From contig NZ_JADCKB010000004.1 of the NCBI RefSeq assembly GCF_014982785.1, forward strand, positions 1 to 64,000: a stretch of DNA of 64,000 bases, given 5' to 3'. The stretch's first letter is position 1, and every line of letters begins with the position of its first letter. A program made the position numbers and the translations under genes. Source of the DNA: Ructibacterium gallinarum (GTDB taxonomy: Bacteria > Bacillota > Clostridia > Monoglobales > Monoglobaceae). This document shows, piece after piece, positions 1 through 7,840 of this stretch. The notes beneath the pieces were generated by a model. The model did no database searches, was not told the origin of the DNA, and saw nothing but the letters and a program-made list of their open reading frames with translations.

Positions 1-1082
1 TGGCGCTGCAAGGAGCAATATTCTATTTAAAAGCACAGATTATTTTTAAACTACAGGATATTATGTATCAGACCGATACATTCATCGCTTTCCGGAAAAG
101 TTTGGTCGCAGAAATGGCATCAAAGGTGAGAGAGCTTAACAGAGATAGTTTTGCCGTAAAACAACATCTGAAATATGTAGATCTATATGCAAACGAACAA
201 AACTATATTTCACTGACATACGAGGATACTCTTCTTATTCGCGATGAACTGGCTCCTCTTATTATCCCCGACGAAGACGAAGCAAGCGCCGTGCGCTTTG
301 ATGCTCTTATCTATGCCATTGAACTTGCACACCTTGACGGAAAAGGATACAGCCGACACAAAAACGACCTATTCAAAAAAGTCAACGCCATTGCAAGCGT
401 TGCCAATATACCTGAGATTACCGCAAAGGCAGAGATCATCCATCAAATTCTACATACCGATTTCTTGGATAACTGTGGAATCAACGAATTTGAAAATATT
501 CGTACATCTCTTAGAGATCTGATGAAATATATTCCGAAAGACAGCAGAAAATATGATACCAATTTTGCAGACGATATTCTTGCTACCGAATGGAATGTAT
601 CTGAGCTTGAAAACGATGACTTAAAAAACTATCGGGCAAAGGCAGAGTTTTACATAAGACAGCATCAAGATAACCGAACCATCGCAAAGTTAAAAGGCAA
701 TATTCCTTTGACTGCCGAGGACATCTCCGAACTGGAAAAGATTTTATGGGAAGAATTGGGATCCAAAGAGGATTATACCGCAGAATACGGCGACAAGCCC
801 CTTGGGGAATTTGTGCGTGAACTGGTTGGCCTTGACATGAATGCCGCAAAAGAAGCATTTTCAGAATTTTTAAATAATACAAAGCTTGACGCAAGGCAGA
901 TTTACTTTGTAAATCAGATTGTTGAATATATTGTTCGCAACGGCATAATGAAAGATTTGTCTGTGTTGCAAGACGCTCCATTCACAGATAAAGGCAGCAT
1001 TGTAGAAATTTTTACAGACATGTCTGTGTGGTTAGGAATCCGCAGCGTAATTGATCAAATCAACAAAAATGCAGCAGCATAG
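1..1082 (+). CDS. hsdR: Type I restriction enzyme R subunit, C-terminal part (truncated by window edge)
   Basis: The reading frame is already open at base 3 and runs to the stop at 1080-1082, so these are the last ~359 codons of a gene that begins outside the window; the first in-frame ATG (63) is not the start. The sequence is helical and matches the C-terminal domain of EcoEI-type HsdR subunits, which contacts the methylase/specificity subunits in the R2M2S complex. The recognisable stretch is DARQIYFVNQIVEYIVRNG (about codons 299-317), followed by a GSIVEIF segment. The nuclease and DEAD-box motor domains would lie upstream and are not visible, and no hsdM or hsdS follows. Whether the gene is intact cannot be told. 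Family assignment is by motif recognition. Confidence 0.8.
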   Translation, partial: ALQGAIFYLKAQIIFKLQDIMYQTDTFIAFRKSLVAEMASKVRELNRDSFAVKQHLKYVDLYANEQNYISLTYEDTLLIRDELAPLIIPDEDEASAVRFDALIYAIELAHLDGKGYSRHKNDLFKKVNAIASVANIPEITAKAEIIHQILHTDFLDNCGINEFENIRTSLRDLMKYIPKDSRKYDTNFADDILATEWNVSELENDDLKNYRAKAEFYIRQHQDNRTIAKLKGNIPLTAEDISELEKILWEELGSKEDYTAEYGDKPLGEFVRELVGLDMNAAKEAFSEFLNNTKLDARQIYFVNQIVEYIVRNGIMKDLSVLQDAPFTDKGSIVEIFTDMSVWLGIRSVIDQINKNAAA

Positions 1083-1173
1083 GTACTAACAACAAAATAA
1101 CCACACTACTTTTTACATCGGACTGAACCCACTTTCAAAACATTCCTGATAAAAATAATTTATATAAAAACAA

Positions 1174-1206
1174 GGCAGTAGTCTCAAAGTAAATGAGACT
1201 ACTGCC
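1174..1206 (-). terminator. 13-bp perfect hairpin, T-rich on the minus strand
   Basis: Arms GGCAGTAGTCTCA (1174-1186) and TGAGACTACTGCC (1194-1206) pair perfectly around a 7-base loop. Read on the minus strand the stem is followed by TTGTTTTTATATAA, so it could act as a rho-independent terminator for minus-strand transcription arriving from the sugar locus. The plus side has no T-tract and the hairpin lies 90 bases after the hsdR stop. Confidence 0.5.
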
Positions 1207-1411
1207 ACGGCTGCTTGAGCTAAAAACTGACGCAGACATCAAAAATCATAGTTTGCTGATGATGGACAATTGTGCGGTTTTTCCTTTTAAATTCAAATGT
1301 TCGTATGGGACAAATGTTTAAAAAAATGATCGAGAAATACGAAAAGGATCTGCAGAACAACGCTCAGTAATCTGAGATTCTTTCAAATTTAGCGAAAATA
1401 ACTGCTAAAAT

Positions 1412-1457
1412 CATATACGAAGGGGAGTTTCCTGACGGAAGCTCCCTTTTGTATATG
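1412..1457 (+). terminator. Long imperfect hairpin with G-U pairs
   Basis: CATATACGAAGGGGAG... and ...CTCCCTTTTGTATATG form a ~21-bp stem including G-U pairs, with a TGAC tetraloop (1433-1436). The central part, GGGAGTTTCC/GGAAGCTCCC followed by TTTTGTAT, resembles a plus-strand terminator. It follows the short ORF remnant ending near 1370, so it may be the terminator of that lost gene. Confidence 0.45.
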
Positions 1458-1722
1458 TATCTGCGAAATATTGATATCATGGATTTTGCCTAAAGCAAAA
1501 TACATTGGCAAAATGGAAAAATTTTGTTATCGTATACCATGAAAATAACAATAACCGGGGAAATCTCGTGTTTTGTATAAACTTCAAAATATAATACGAT
1601 TTAAACAAAATATCGAGGGACTGTCACAAGCGAGTAATGAACCGTCCCCACTACAAATAAAGATGTATTTACTCCGTTTTTTATCTGTAATTGGCCAATT
1701 CTTCCAGATATTCACGTCGAGA

Positions 1723-1785
1723 GGGGTGTGCGGACATAGACTTGGATTAGCTATATAAACAGTCCAAGATTATGTCCGCATCCCC
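1723..1785. repeat. 23-24 bp inverted repeat (hairpin)
   Basis: Arm 1723-1746 (GGGGTGTGCGGACATAGAC plus TTGGA) pairs with 1763-1785 (TCCAAG...CGCATCCCC) with one bulge and a two-base mismatch, leaving a 16-base spacer. It is followed by TCGTCCAGTTTTTCC. It could be a terminator for plus-strand transcription, a structured RNA, or a miniature element end. No second copy was seen in the window. Confidence 0.4.
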
Positions 1786-1834
1786 TATCGTCCAGTTTTT
1801 CCTATAAACGCAAATTTTAGTATGAAACAAACGC

Positions 1835-2668
1835 CTAAGGAGAAAATATACGCATCGCCTTTTGTACATTGTCCTTCATACCATTTATTGCAGCCACTTC
1901 TATATCATGGAAAAAAGTTTTATCAGTAAGGTTGGCAACAGCTGTACCACCAGCCTTTGCCATATATGTATAATAATTTATTTTCCGTATTCCAAGAGCA
2001 ATTACCTTTTTATAATCTTCTGAGCTAATACCACTGCCTCCGTGCATAACAAGCGGAATATCCACAAGATGGTGAATCTCTTTCAGTCGTTCAAAATCGA
2101 GCTGCGGCTGTTTTAAATACACACCATGGGCTGTACCAAAAGCACAAGCAAGTGCATCAATCTTTGTTTCACGAGCAAACCTGTATGCGACTTCTGGTTC
2201 CGTATAGGCACCGGCAATATGGTTGGTGCCGTTTTCTGACTCCCGAGCACCCATTGAGCCAATTTCTGCCTCAACTGATGCACCATATCGCGCGGCTAAT
2301 TCAACAGCAATACAAGTATTTGCATAATTTATTTTTTCATTAAATTCAGAACCATCATACATAATTGACGTAAATCCTATATCAAGTCCCCGTTTTATAT
2401 AGCCTAGATCCGTTCCATGATCTAAATGTACACATATCGGCACTGTTGCTTTGTCAGCCATAAACAACATGATTGGTGCAATTTCCTCCATCTTGCAAAT
2501 GCCCATTTCCTCATGTATTTGGGCGTGCATAATAATGGCAGGTTGGTTTAGTTCCTCAGCCGCGCCAATTACTGCTTTCAAGCTGGCTAGATTCGGTGTA
2601 TTAAATGCACCGATTGCACAATTATTTGCCTCTGCAATTTTTAAAATTGCTTTTAATGTAGTTAACAT
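1835..2668 (-). CDS. Class II (zinc) ketose-(bis)phosphate aldolase
   Basis: 277 residues, the normal length of the class II fructose-bisphosphate/tagatose-bisphosphate aldolase family, a cytoplasmic TIM barrel that splits a phosphorylated ketose into DHAP and an aldehyde. Visible motifs are HLDHG (81-85: catalytic D83, zinc ligand H84), EAEIG (133-137), GTAHG (zinc ligand H181) and VMHGGSG (zinc ligand H209). ATG is preceded by GGAGGAGG and overlaps the end of the epimerase-like gene by 7 bp, so translation is probably coupled. It is the last gene of the sugar operon, after an isomerase and an FGGY kinase, so the substrate is probably the phosphorylated ketose they make rather than fructose-1,6-bisphosphate. 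The exact sugar cannot be named. Confidence 0.88.
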   Translation of the reverse strand: MLTTLKAILKIAEANNCAIGAFNTPNLASLKAVIGAAEELNQPAIIMHAQIHEEMGICKMEEIAPIMLFMADKATVPICVHLDHGTDLGYIKRGLDIGFTSIMYDGSEFNEKINYANTCIAVELAARYGASVEAEIGSMGARESENGTNHIAGAYTEPEVAYRFARETKIDALACAFGTAHGVYLKQPQLDFERLKEIHHLVDIPLVMHGGSGISSEDYKKVIALGIRKINYYTYMAKAGGTAVANLTDKTFFHDIEVAAINGMKDNVQKAMRIFSP

Positions 2669-3636
2669 GGTGCCTCCTCCATAAATTCAAATTTGATGTG
2701 ATGTATTTTCGTTTCATCTGGTTTTAAAAATTCCAATATCTTTTGTTTTCTCATTACATCACGTCCATCTGGCAAACAGTTGCCCGGCTCCAGTCCCAAA
2801 ACATACTCATATTCGCCCATCATTTTCCACTCAGTAAAATATGGAAGCTCTTTCGTGTCATAAAATAGAGATACCCCCTTGCCGATATTACTGTTGAAAA
2901 TAGAGATACGTGGGATCCCATGAATCTTATGGTAATAACATTTTTCTTGATAGCCTCTCTGAGGTTTTTCCATTTGAAGGCAGTGTTCCAACCCCTCGAT
3001 GGCATGTTTATTTCTAGGGGTAACCCCATCAGAAGGAATTGTGACAACTGCATTTTCAGAAAGCAGTGGATATCCCATATTACAATGATACAACACTTGC
3101 AATGGAGATTCTACTGATCCGATATTGGTTATTTCATCAATAAGATAGATAGAATTGCTGTCAAGGGGACAGATATACTCCCTTTCCATCACAAGCTTAT
3201 GTGAAAAAAGTGCAGCGTCTTGTACCCTTGTTTTAATATGTATTTTGCCATCCTCTGTCCAATATCTGAAATTATCACATGGTGTATTTGAAATAGTCCC
3301 ATGAAGAGGCAATGTTTCTCCGTTATCCACACACGGCGTACCAACTGCTGTAAGTCCGCAGGTTGTAAGAAACCCAGCTGTAAATGATTTCAGGAAGCCA
3401 TCTCCTGTGCTATCATAATATTTGGATGAAACATACCCGCATGGAGCAAAATATCCCATATTATCGCCCTTAAAGATTACTCTCGAGATATCAGCCCCTC
3501 TATCAAGTGATACAGTAAATTCAAGGCCCTTACCATTTCTTACATTTAAAATCCTCATGCCGTTTGCTTTTCCACTAACAAGAATAGCTTCTTCAACACC
3601 CCAAAGTTGTAATTCATTGCCGATATATTTATTCAT
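2662..3636 (-). CDS. DUF4432-type aldose 1-epimerase-like protein
   Basis: 324 residues with the galactose-mutarotase-like beta-sandwich pattern of the DUF4432 family. Landmarks are SLDRGADIS (43-51), LHGTISNTP, HCNMGYPLL and GLEPGN near the C-terminus. Members occur in sugar operons and are expected to bind or interconvert sugar anomers in the cytoplasm; direct proof of activity is scarce. It overlaps the kinase end by 8 bp and the aldolase start by 7 bp, so the three genes form one translation-coupled unit. A role in presenting the correct anomer to the isomerase is inference from context. Confidence 0.8.
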   Translation of the reverse strand: MNKYIGNELQLWGVEEAILVSGKANGMRILNVRNGKGLEFTVSLDRGADISRVIFKGDNMGYFAPCGYVSSKYYDSTGDGFLKSFTAGFLTTCGLTAVGTPCVDNGETLPLHGTISNTPCDNFRYWTEDGKIHIKTRVQDAALFSHKLVMEREYICPLDSNSIYLIDEITNIGSVESPLQVLYHCNMGYPLLSENAVVTIPSDGVTPRNKHAIEGLEHCLQMEKPQRGYQEKCYYHKIHGIPRISIFNSNIGKGVSLFYDTKELPYFTEWKMMGEYEYVLGLEPGNCLPDGRDVMRKQKILEFLKPDETKIHHIKFEFMEEAPC

Positions 3637-5131
3637 ATGTCAGTCCCTCTACAATCGGTTTAATCGCTTTATATATTTGTTTATATGCTTCGTAAGTCCT
3701 TGCATATATTTTTGCGTTTTTTTCAATGGGCTTATAAGTCTGTTCATACTTTACAAATTTTTCTTTTGCCTCATGCATATCTACCACTGTTCCTATGGCA
3801 GCCGCAGTCAGCATACATGTTCCACAGGTACCAACTTCTTTTGCTGCCAGAGCAGTAATAGGTCTATTTAAAATATCTGCCTTGATTTGCAGCCAAGCAG
3901 GAGAAGCCGCGCCGCCACCTGTTGCATACAAATTTTGAGGACAAATCCCAAACCTGGCTAAATGTTCCAGATTCAATAGAATTTCAAAGGTAACCCCTTC
4001 TATAAGAGCTCGATAAATATCTAAACCGGTATGCTCAAGCGTAAGCCCCAAAATTGCCGCCTTAGCTCTATAATCCATATATGGAGTTGCTGCACCGGAA
4101 AAGTGGGGCAACACTAATAAGTTTGTCGGTTCATTTGGCATGTGACTATCCAGTACTGCAAAGATATTTTTCTTTAAATTCTTAACCAGTCTTGCCTCAT
4201 ACTTTGCGAAATTATCCCTATACCATTTAAGAGCAGAGCCGCCTGTAAATGAAAAGGCGTAACAAACATAGGTTCCGTCAAATATATACGGTACAACCGC
4301 ATATCCCTCTTCATATAGCTGCTCATTATTAGGAATAGTATTAAAAACAGGCGTTACACACTCAACTGTACCAGTTCCATCCACAGCCTGTCCCGTTTCA
4401 AATACACCTGCCCCTATAGCAGACGCAACTTGATCGTGACAGCCATTGATAATTTTTGTTTCGGAAGAAAGTCCCAGTTTTTCCGCCATTTCCGGTAAAA
4501 TACAGCCCGCTATACTGCCTGTAGAAACCAGCTTAGACATCAAACGCACATCCACTCCTGCTGCATCAAACACTTCTGCACTCCAGCATTTATTTATGAT
4601 ATCAAATCCCATTGTTCGTGCTGCAAGAGAATAATCAATTTGTGCTTTTCCAGTAAGCTTATATACAATAAAATCTTCAATTAACATGATCTTGTCTATA
4701 TTTTGGTATACCTCAGGGTGGTGATTTTTTAACCACATAATTTTAGGGAGGCTATACATGGAACTCGGTTTCACACCTAAAATCGAAATTAACCTGTTCA
4801 TTCCTACTTCTGAGCATAGAACAGCACACTCCTCTTCCCCTCTCGGATCAGTATAGAGCATGGTAGGAAACAAAACACTGCCTTTTTTATCAACTACAAC
4901 AAAACTTTCGCCAAAAGTGGTGATGCCGATTGCCGCCAAATCATAATCTTTTGCAATTTCTTTGATAACCGTGCATACTGACTCAAAAATGATGTTTGCG
5001 TCAATTTCATGCTCCCCATTGCTCCGTGTAACATCATACTCGACATACGAGTTAGAAATATACAACCCACTCGTATCGTAAACAGTCAGCTTACACCCAG
5101 TTGTTCCCACATCCAAACCACCTATGAACAT
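3629..5131 (-). CDS. FGGY-family carbohydrate kinase (xylulokinase-like)
   Basis: 500 residues, the usual FGGY length. The N-terminal phosphate-binding motif GGLDVGTTGCK (4-14), the substrate-side GCHDQVASAIGAG (catalytic base D233), and the C-terminal ATP-site ATGGGAASPAWLQ are all present. It should phosphorylate a keto- or polyol sugar in the cytoplasm with ATP. ATG has the strong site AAGGAGG. It lies 11 bp after the isomerase gene and overlaps the next gene by 8 bp. With an isomerase upstream and an aldolase downstream it most likely phosphorylates the ketose product. Xylulose, fuculose and rhamnulose kinases share this fold, so the substrate stays open. Confidence 0.88.
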   Translation of the reverse strand: MFIGGLDVGTTGCKLTVYDTSGLYISNSYVEYDVTRSNGEHEIDANIIFESVCTVIKEIAKDYDLAAIGITTFGESFVVVDKKGSVLFPTMLYTDPRGEEECAVLCSEVGMNRLISILGVKPSSMYSLPKIMWLKNHHPEVYQNIDKIMLIEDFIVYKLTGKAQIDYSLAARTMGFDIINKCWSAEVFDAAGVDVRLMSKLVSTGSIAGCILPEMAEKLGLSSETKIINGCHDQVASAIGAGVFETGQAVDGTGTVECVTPVFNTIPNNEQLYEEGYAVVPYIFDGTYVCYAFSFTGGSALKWYRDNFAKYEARLVKNLKKNIFAVLDSHMPNEPTNLLVLPHFSGAATPYMDYRAKAAILGLTLEHTGLDIYRALIEGVTFEILLNLEHLARFGICPQNLYATGGGAASPAWLQIKADILNRPITALAAKEVGTCGTCMLTAAAIGTVVDMHEAKEKFVKYEQTYKPIEKNAKIYARTYEAYKQIYKAIKPIVEGLTYE

Positions 5132-5142
5132 ATCACGCCTCC

Positions 5143-6540
5143 TTATAATTCAATTACATTATAATTAAGATAATATGTAAACGCTTCATTCAAAATTTTC
5201 GCCATATGCCCAACTCCGATTGCTGTGTGATGCCTAAATCCTTCCCGGCCAAGTCTTATAAGCTTTCTTTGTAAATCATCAATAACCGCAACACCACCGC
5301 ATCCAAAAAATCTATTTTCTATCTCATCATCTGTAAAACTACCTTCGTCAATATAACAAGTCAGTTTTCCATCCTCTGTCTTACAATTTGAAAAGGTCAT
5401 CGGGAATGACGCAATTCTTCCCTCATTGCTTCCCCAACCACAACCTGGACATGCCTTTGCAAACATTTTATGGTCACTGACAACGCCTCTTCCTTTCATT
5501 AACTGTTGCGCTGTGGAACCACAATGAAAAAGAATTACTTTATTAGGATCACTGCCATAATTGTTATTCCAATCAAGACAGGCTGTCGGTTTTTCAGAGG
5601 CAAGCTGCATCGCATACATACTGATTGCGGAACATAAGTCAATTTCACAGGAAGCCACAATACCCCTATCGTTTAATTCACTTAAAAGTACACAAGGAGC
5701 AATGCCAAGTTCAGTTTGCATTTCCTCCCAACACCGAAGAGTGATACAATCCAACTTAAATTCACTTATATAATCATCAATCACCATGGATACTTTTCCT
5801 AAAGTACAAAGTTTGTCCTCAGGCACATGGGAAAAATCCGTATATTGTCTCAGCTGATTCATGCGTTCTATCACTTTGGAGTCTTTGTCCGAGTATTGCC
5901 GCACACGATAAAATAAATCTGATAAATCAAACGATTCACAGGTAATGCCATATTTCTGAAGCGTTATTTCATCATATCGTACTGTTTTAAACTTTGATGT
6001 TCTGGCTCCAAGTATTCCAACAGTAAATTTTTTCATACCATTTACAACCCGGCAAACAGCCGCAAAGTCATCAAGATTTTGCTTAAACTTCATCGTCAGC
6101 GGATGAACTACATGAGGCTCAAACACCGTATATCGAATGCCACATTGATGGAAATAATCTTCAATGCTAAATTTTCCGCAGTAGGAATCACGTCGATGTT
6201 CAAAATCCATTTTCCCTATTTCATCTGGATACGCTTGTAAAAAAATTGGTTTATCTGTCTCCGAAACAGCTGCAACTGCGCCGTTTTCATCACCAAAATT
6301 GGGAAGTGATATAATAATTCCATCATATTTTCCTTCGTGTTCTTTTAGCCACTCGGCATATTTTCGTCCTTCCTCACTCGTTTCAACTGCTCCATACCGA
6401 GTCATATCAATGGGGGGAATGATATAATCATATCCCGCTTCTGTTACCGCCTGTTTCATTTCCTCTCTAGCAGTTTCTATCAGGCTTTCTGGGAAAAATC
6501 CTCTGTTTCCAAAATACAATGCAAACGTTTGCTTTTTCAT
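5143..6540 (-). CDS. L-fucose/L-arabinose-isomerase-like sugar isomerase
   Basis: 465 residues with the three-part architecture of the fucose/arabinose isomerase superfamily, which interconverts aldose and ketose using Mn2+. Candidate catalytic/metal residues are in RCWEEMQ (269-275; E272/E273) and CEIDL (298-302; E299, D301), with conserved cysteines in CPGCGWG. It is shorter than E. coli FucI (~590) and resembles shorter unassigned clostridial members. It begins the catabolic trio isomerase, FGGY kinase, class II aldolase and is 57 bp downstream of the CE7 esterase. L-fucose, L-rhamnose-like or pentose substrates are all possible; I cannot choose. Confidence 0.8.
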   Translation of the reverse strand: MKKQTFALYFGNRGFFPESLIETAREEMKQAVTEAGYDYIIPPIDMTRYGAVETSEEGRKYAEWLKEHEGKYDGIIISLPNFGDENGAVAAVSETDKPIFLQAYPDEIGKMDFEHRRDSYCGKFSIEDYFHQCGIRYTVFEPHVVHPLTMKFKQNLDDFAAVCRVVNGMKKFTVGILGARTSKFKTVRYDEITLQKYGITCESFDLSDLFYRVRQYSDKDSKVIERMNQLRQYTDFSHVPEDKLCTLGKVSMVIDDYISEFKLDCITLRCWEEMQTELGIAPCVLLSELNDRGIVASCEIDLCSAISMYAMQLASEKPTACLDWNNNYGSDPNKVILFHCGSTAQQLMKGRGVVSDHKMFAKACPGCGWGSNEGRIASFPMTFSNCKTEDGKLTCYIDEGSFTDDEIENRFFGCGGVAVIDDLQRKLIRLGREGFRHHTAIGVGHMAKILNEAFTYYLNYNVIEL

Positions 6541-6597
6541 TTTTATATTATCCCCCTTCTGATATCATCTAAAATTATTTTGTATTTTTGGGCCTTT

Positions 6598-7563
6598 TTA
6601 CAGCAAATCTTTTAAAAATTGAAAAACGCCATCATCATGGCCAGGCATATATTCATGCCCAAAATCCGGATAAATGCGTATGGTTTTTTTTGCTTTGATA
6701 TGATTATAGGCAGCAAACACGGTAGATGGAGGACAAATATTATCCATGAGACCGGTTGTAAGATAAACCTCCCCCTTAATGCGTGAAGCCAAATGCTGTA
6801 CATCAATATAACCTAATTTAGTAAAAATCTCCTCTTCCCGCAAGTGACAAGGGTCATACCACCGGAAAAAATTACATATTTCCTCGTATGCATTCATTGC
6901 TAAATCCATTTCCCATACCCGTTTATAATCACTTAAAAACGGATGCGTCGGCACAACCTTAGCAATACGGGGTTCAAGAGCCGCACACGCTAACGTCAAT
7001 CCACCTCCCTGGGAACCTCCCATTGCAGCAACTCTTCCCTCATCCACATAATCCAATCCCATGACAATTCGTGCCAGTGCGGCAGTATCCAAAAAACACT
7101 GGCGAAACAGCATATTATCTGCATCCGGATCGTCCAATCCGCGAATGATATGGCCATTTAACGTATTCCCTTTGACAGGATTTATATCCTCTGATTTTCC
7201 TCCCTGGCCGCGGGTATCCAAAGCGGCAACTACAAAACCTGTAGCAACCAACGCCATATTTTGTACCCAATCACCACTCTGTGCAGAATATCCATGAAAT
7301 TTAATTGCAGCAGGGGCTCGACCTACAATATGCATTGGCTTCAAAAGCTTGGCATAAATTCGTCCACCCTTAACACCCGTAAAATACACATCAAAGCATT
7401 CTACATTTGGCATCTGAAATTCACTCTTGGTAATATTAACCTGCATATCTGTTTGATCCAATTCAGCAAGCGCTCTTTCCCAATATGCGTCAAAATCTTC
7501 TGGTCTGGGATTTCTCCCTTGATATCTCCGCAGCTCTTCGATGGGCATATCTAATATTGGCAT
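6598..7563 (-). CDS. CE7 acetyl-xylan-esterase / cephalosporin-C-deacetylase family
   Basis: 321 residues from the ATG at 7563, chosen because AAAGGGAG lies 10 bases upstream; an in-frame codon at 7596 lacks a site. Family CE7 enzymes are 318-325 residues. The alpha/beta-hydrolase triad is visible: S184 in GGSQGGG, D274 in TGLMDNICPP, H303 in FGHEYMPG, plus the oxyanion HGYSAQ (90-95) and RGQGG (118-122). There is no signal peptide, so it acts inside the cell and should remove acetyl groups from imported oligosaccharides. It starts the block of metabolic genes and probably has its own promoter in the 277-bp gap upstream. Confidence 0.9.
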   Translation of the reverse strand: MPILDMPIEELRRYQGRNPRPEDFDAYWERALAELDQTDMQVNITKSEFQMPNVECFDVYFTGVKGGRIYAKLLKPMHIVGRAPAAIKFHGYSAQSGDWVQNMALVATGFVVAALDTRGQGGKSEDINPVKGNTLNGHIIRGLDDPDADNMLFRQCFLDTAALARIVMGLDYVDEGRVAAMGGSQGGGLTLACAALEPRIAKVVPTHPFLSDYKRVWEMDLAMNAYEEICNFFRWYDPCHLREEEIFTKLGYIDVQHLASRIKGEVYLTTGLMDNICPPSTVFAAYNHIKAKKTIRIYPDFGHEYMPGHDDGVFQFLKDLL

Positions 7564-7840
7564 AATTTCTTCACTCCCTTTAGACGATCTTATCACTCAT
7601 TATTTGTTATAAAGTGCTTTTATTTTCTAGTTGTTTATCTTTTCTTTTCGTATACAAAATACTCTTATGGCAATTTGAAGAAAACGTTAAACATTATGGA
7701 ACTCTAGACGAAACATGAACAACTGAAAGATGAATGATCCTATTGTATCTCTTTTTTGATATCGTTTTCATCCGCCACGACTATATCAGAAAAGTTTTTA
7801 AAACATTTTCCAATATATTGTTTTATTTTCTCTCATAAGC
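7564..7840 (-). promoter_or_regulatory. 277-bp intergenic gap, possible internal promoter
   Basis: The largest gap inside the minus-strand locus. No gene or clear terminator hairpin was found. A dyad around GAAAACGTTAAAC (about 7679-7691) resembles a LacI-family or cre-like operator but matches the cre consensus poorly. No clean -35/-10 pair stands out. The gap suggests that the esterase-isomerase-kinase-epimerase-aldolase block can be transcribed separately. Confidence 0.3.

Larger units (their letters stand above)
1083..1834. other. Gene-poor spacer with three hairpins and a short ORF remnant
   Basis: About 750 bases without a convincing gene. A short open stretch reading MGQMFKKMIEKYEKDLQNN ends at 1368-1370; it has no ribosome site and looks like the tail of a decayed gene, whose parent I do not recognise. 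Three inverted repeats (listed separately) occupy 1174-1206, 1412-1457 and 1723-1785. A GGGAC...GTCCC pair flanks 1617-1649. The spacer separates the restriction gene from the sugar locus and looks like mobile-element debris. Confidence 0.5.

Noticed and set aside
1573-1758. 61-residue frame on the plus strand
   Set aside because: No ribosome site, overlaps a large inverted repeat, and has no recognisable protein pattern.
7679-7691. Possible cre (catabolite repression) site GAAAACGTTAAAC
   Set aside because: Matches only part of the cre consensus and no promoter could be fitted to it; kept only as a weak dyad.
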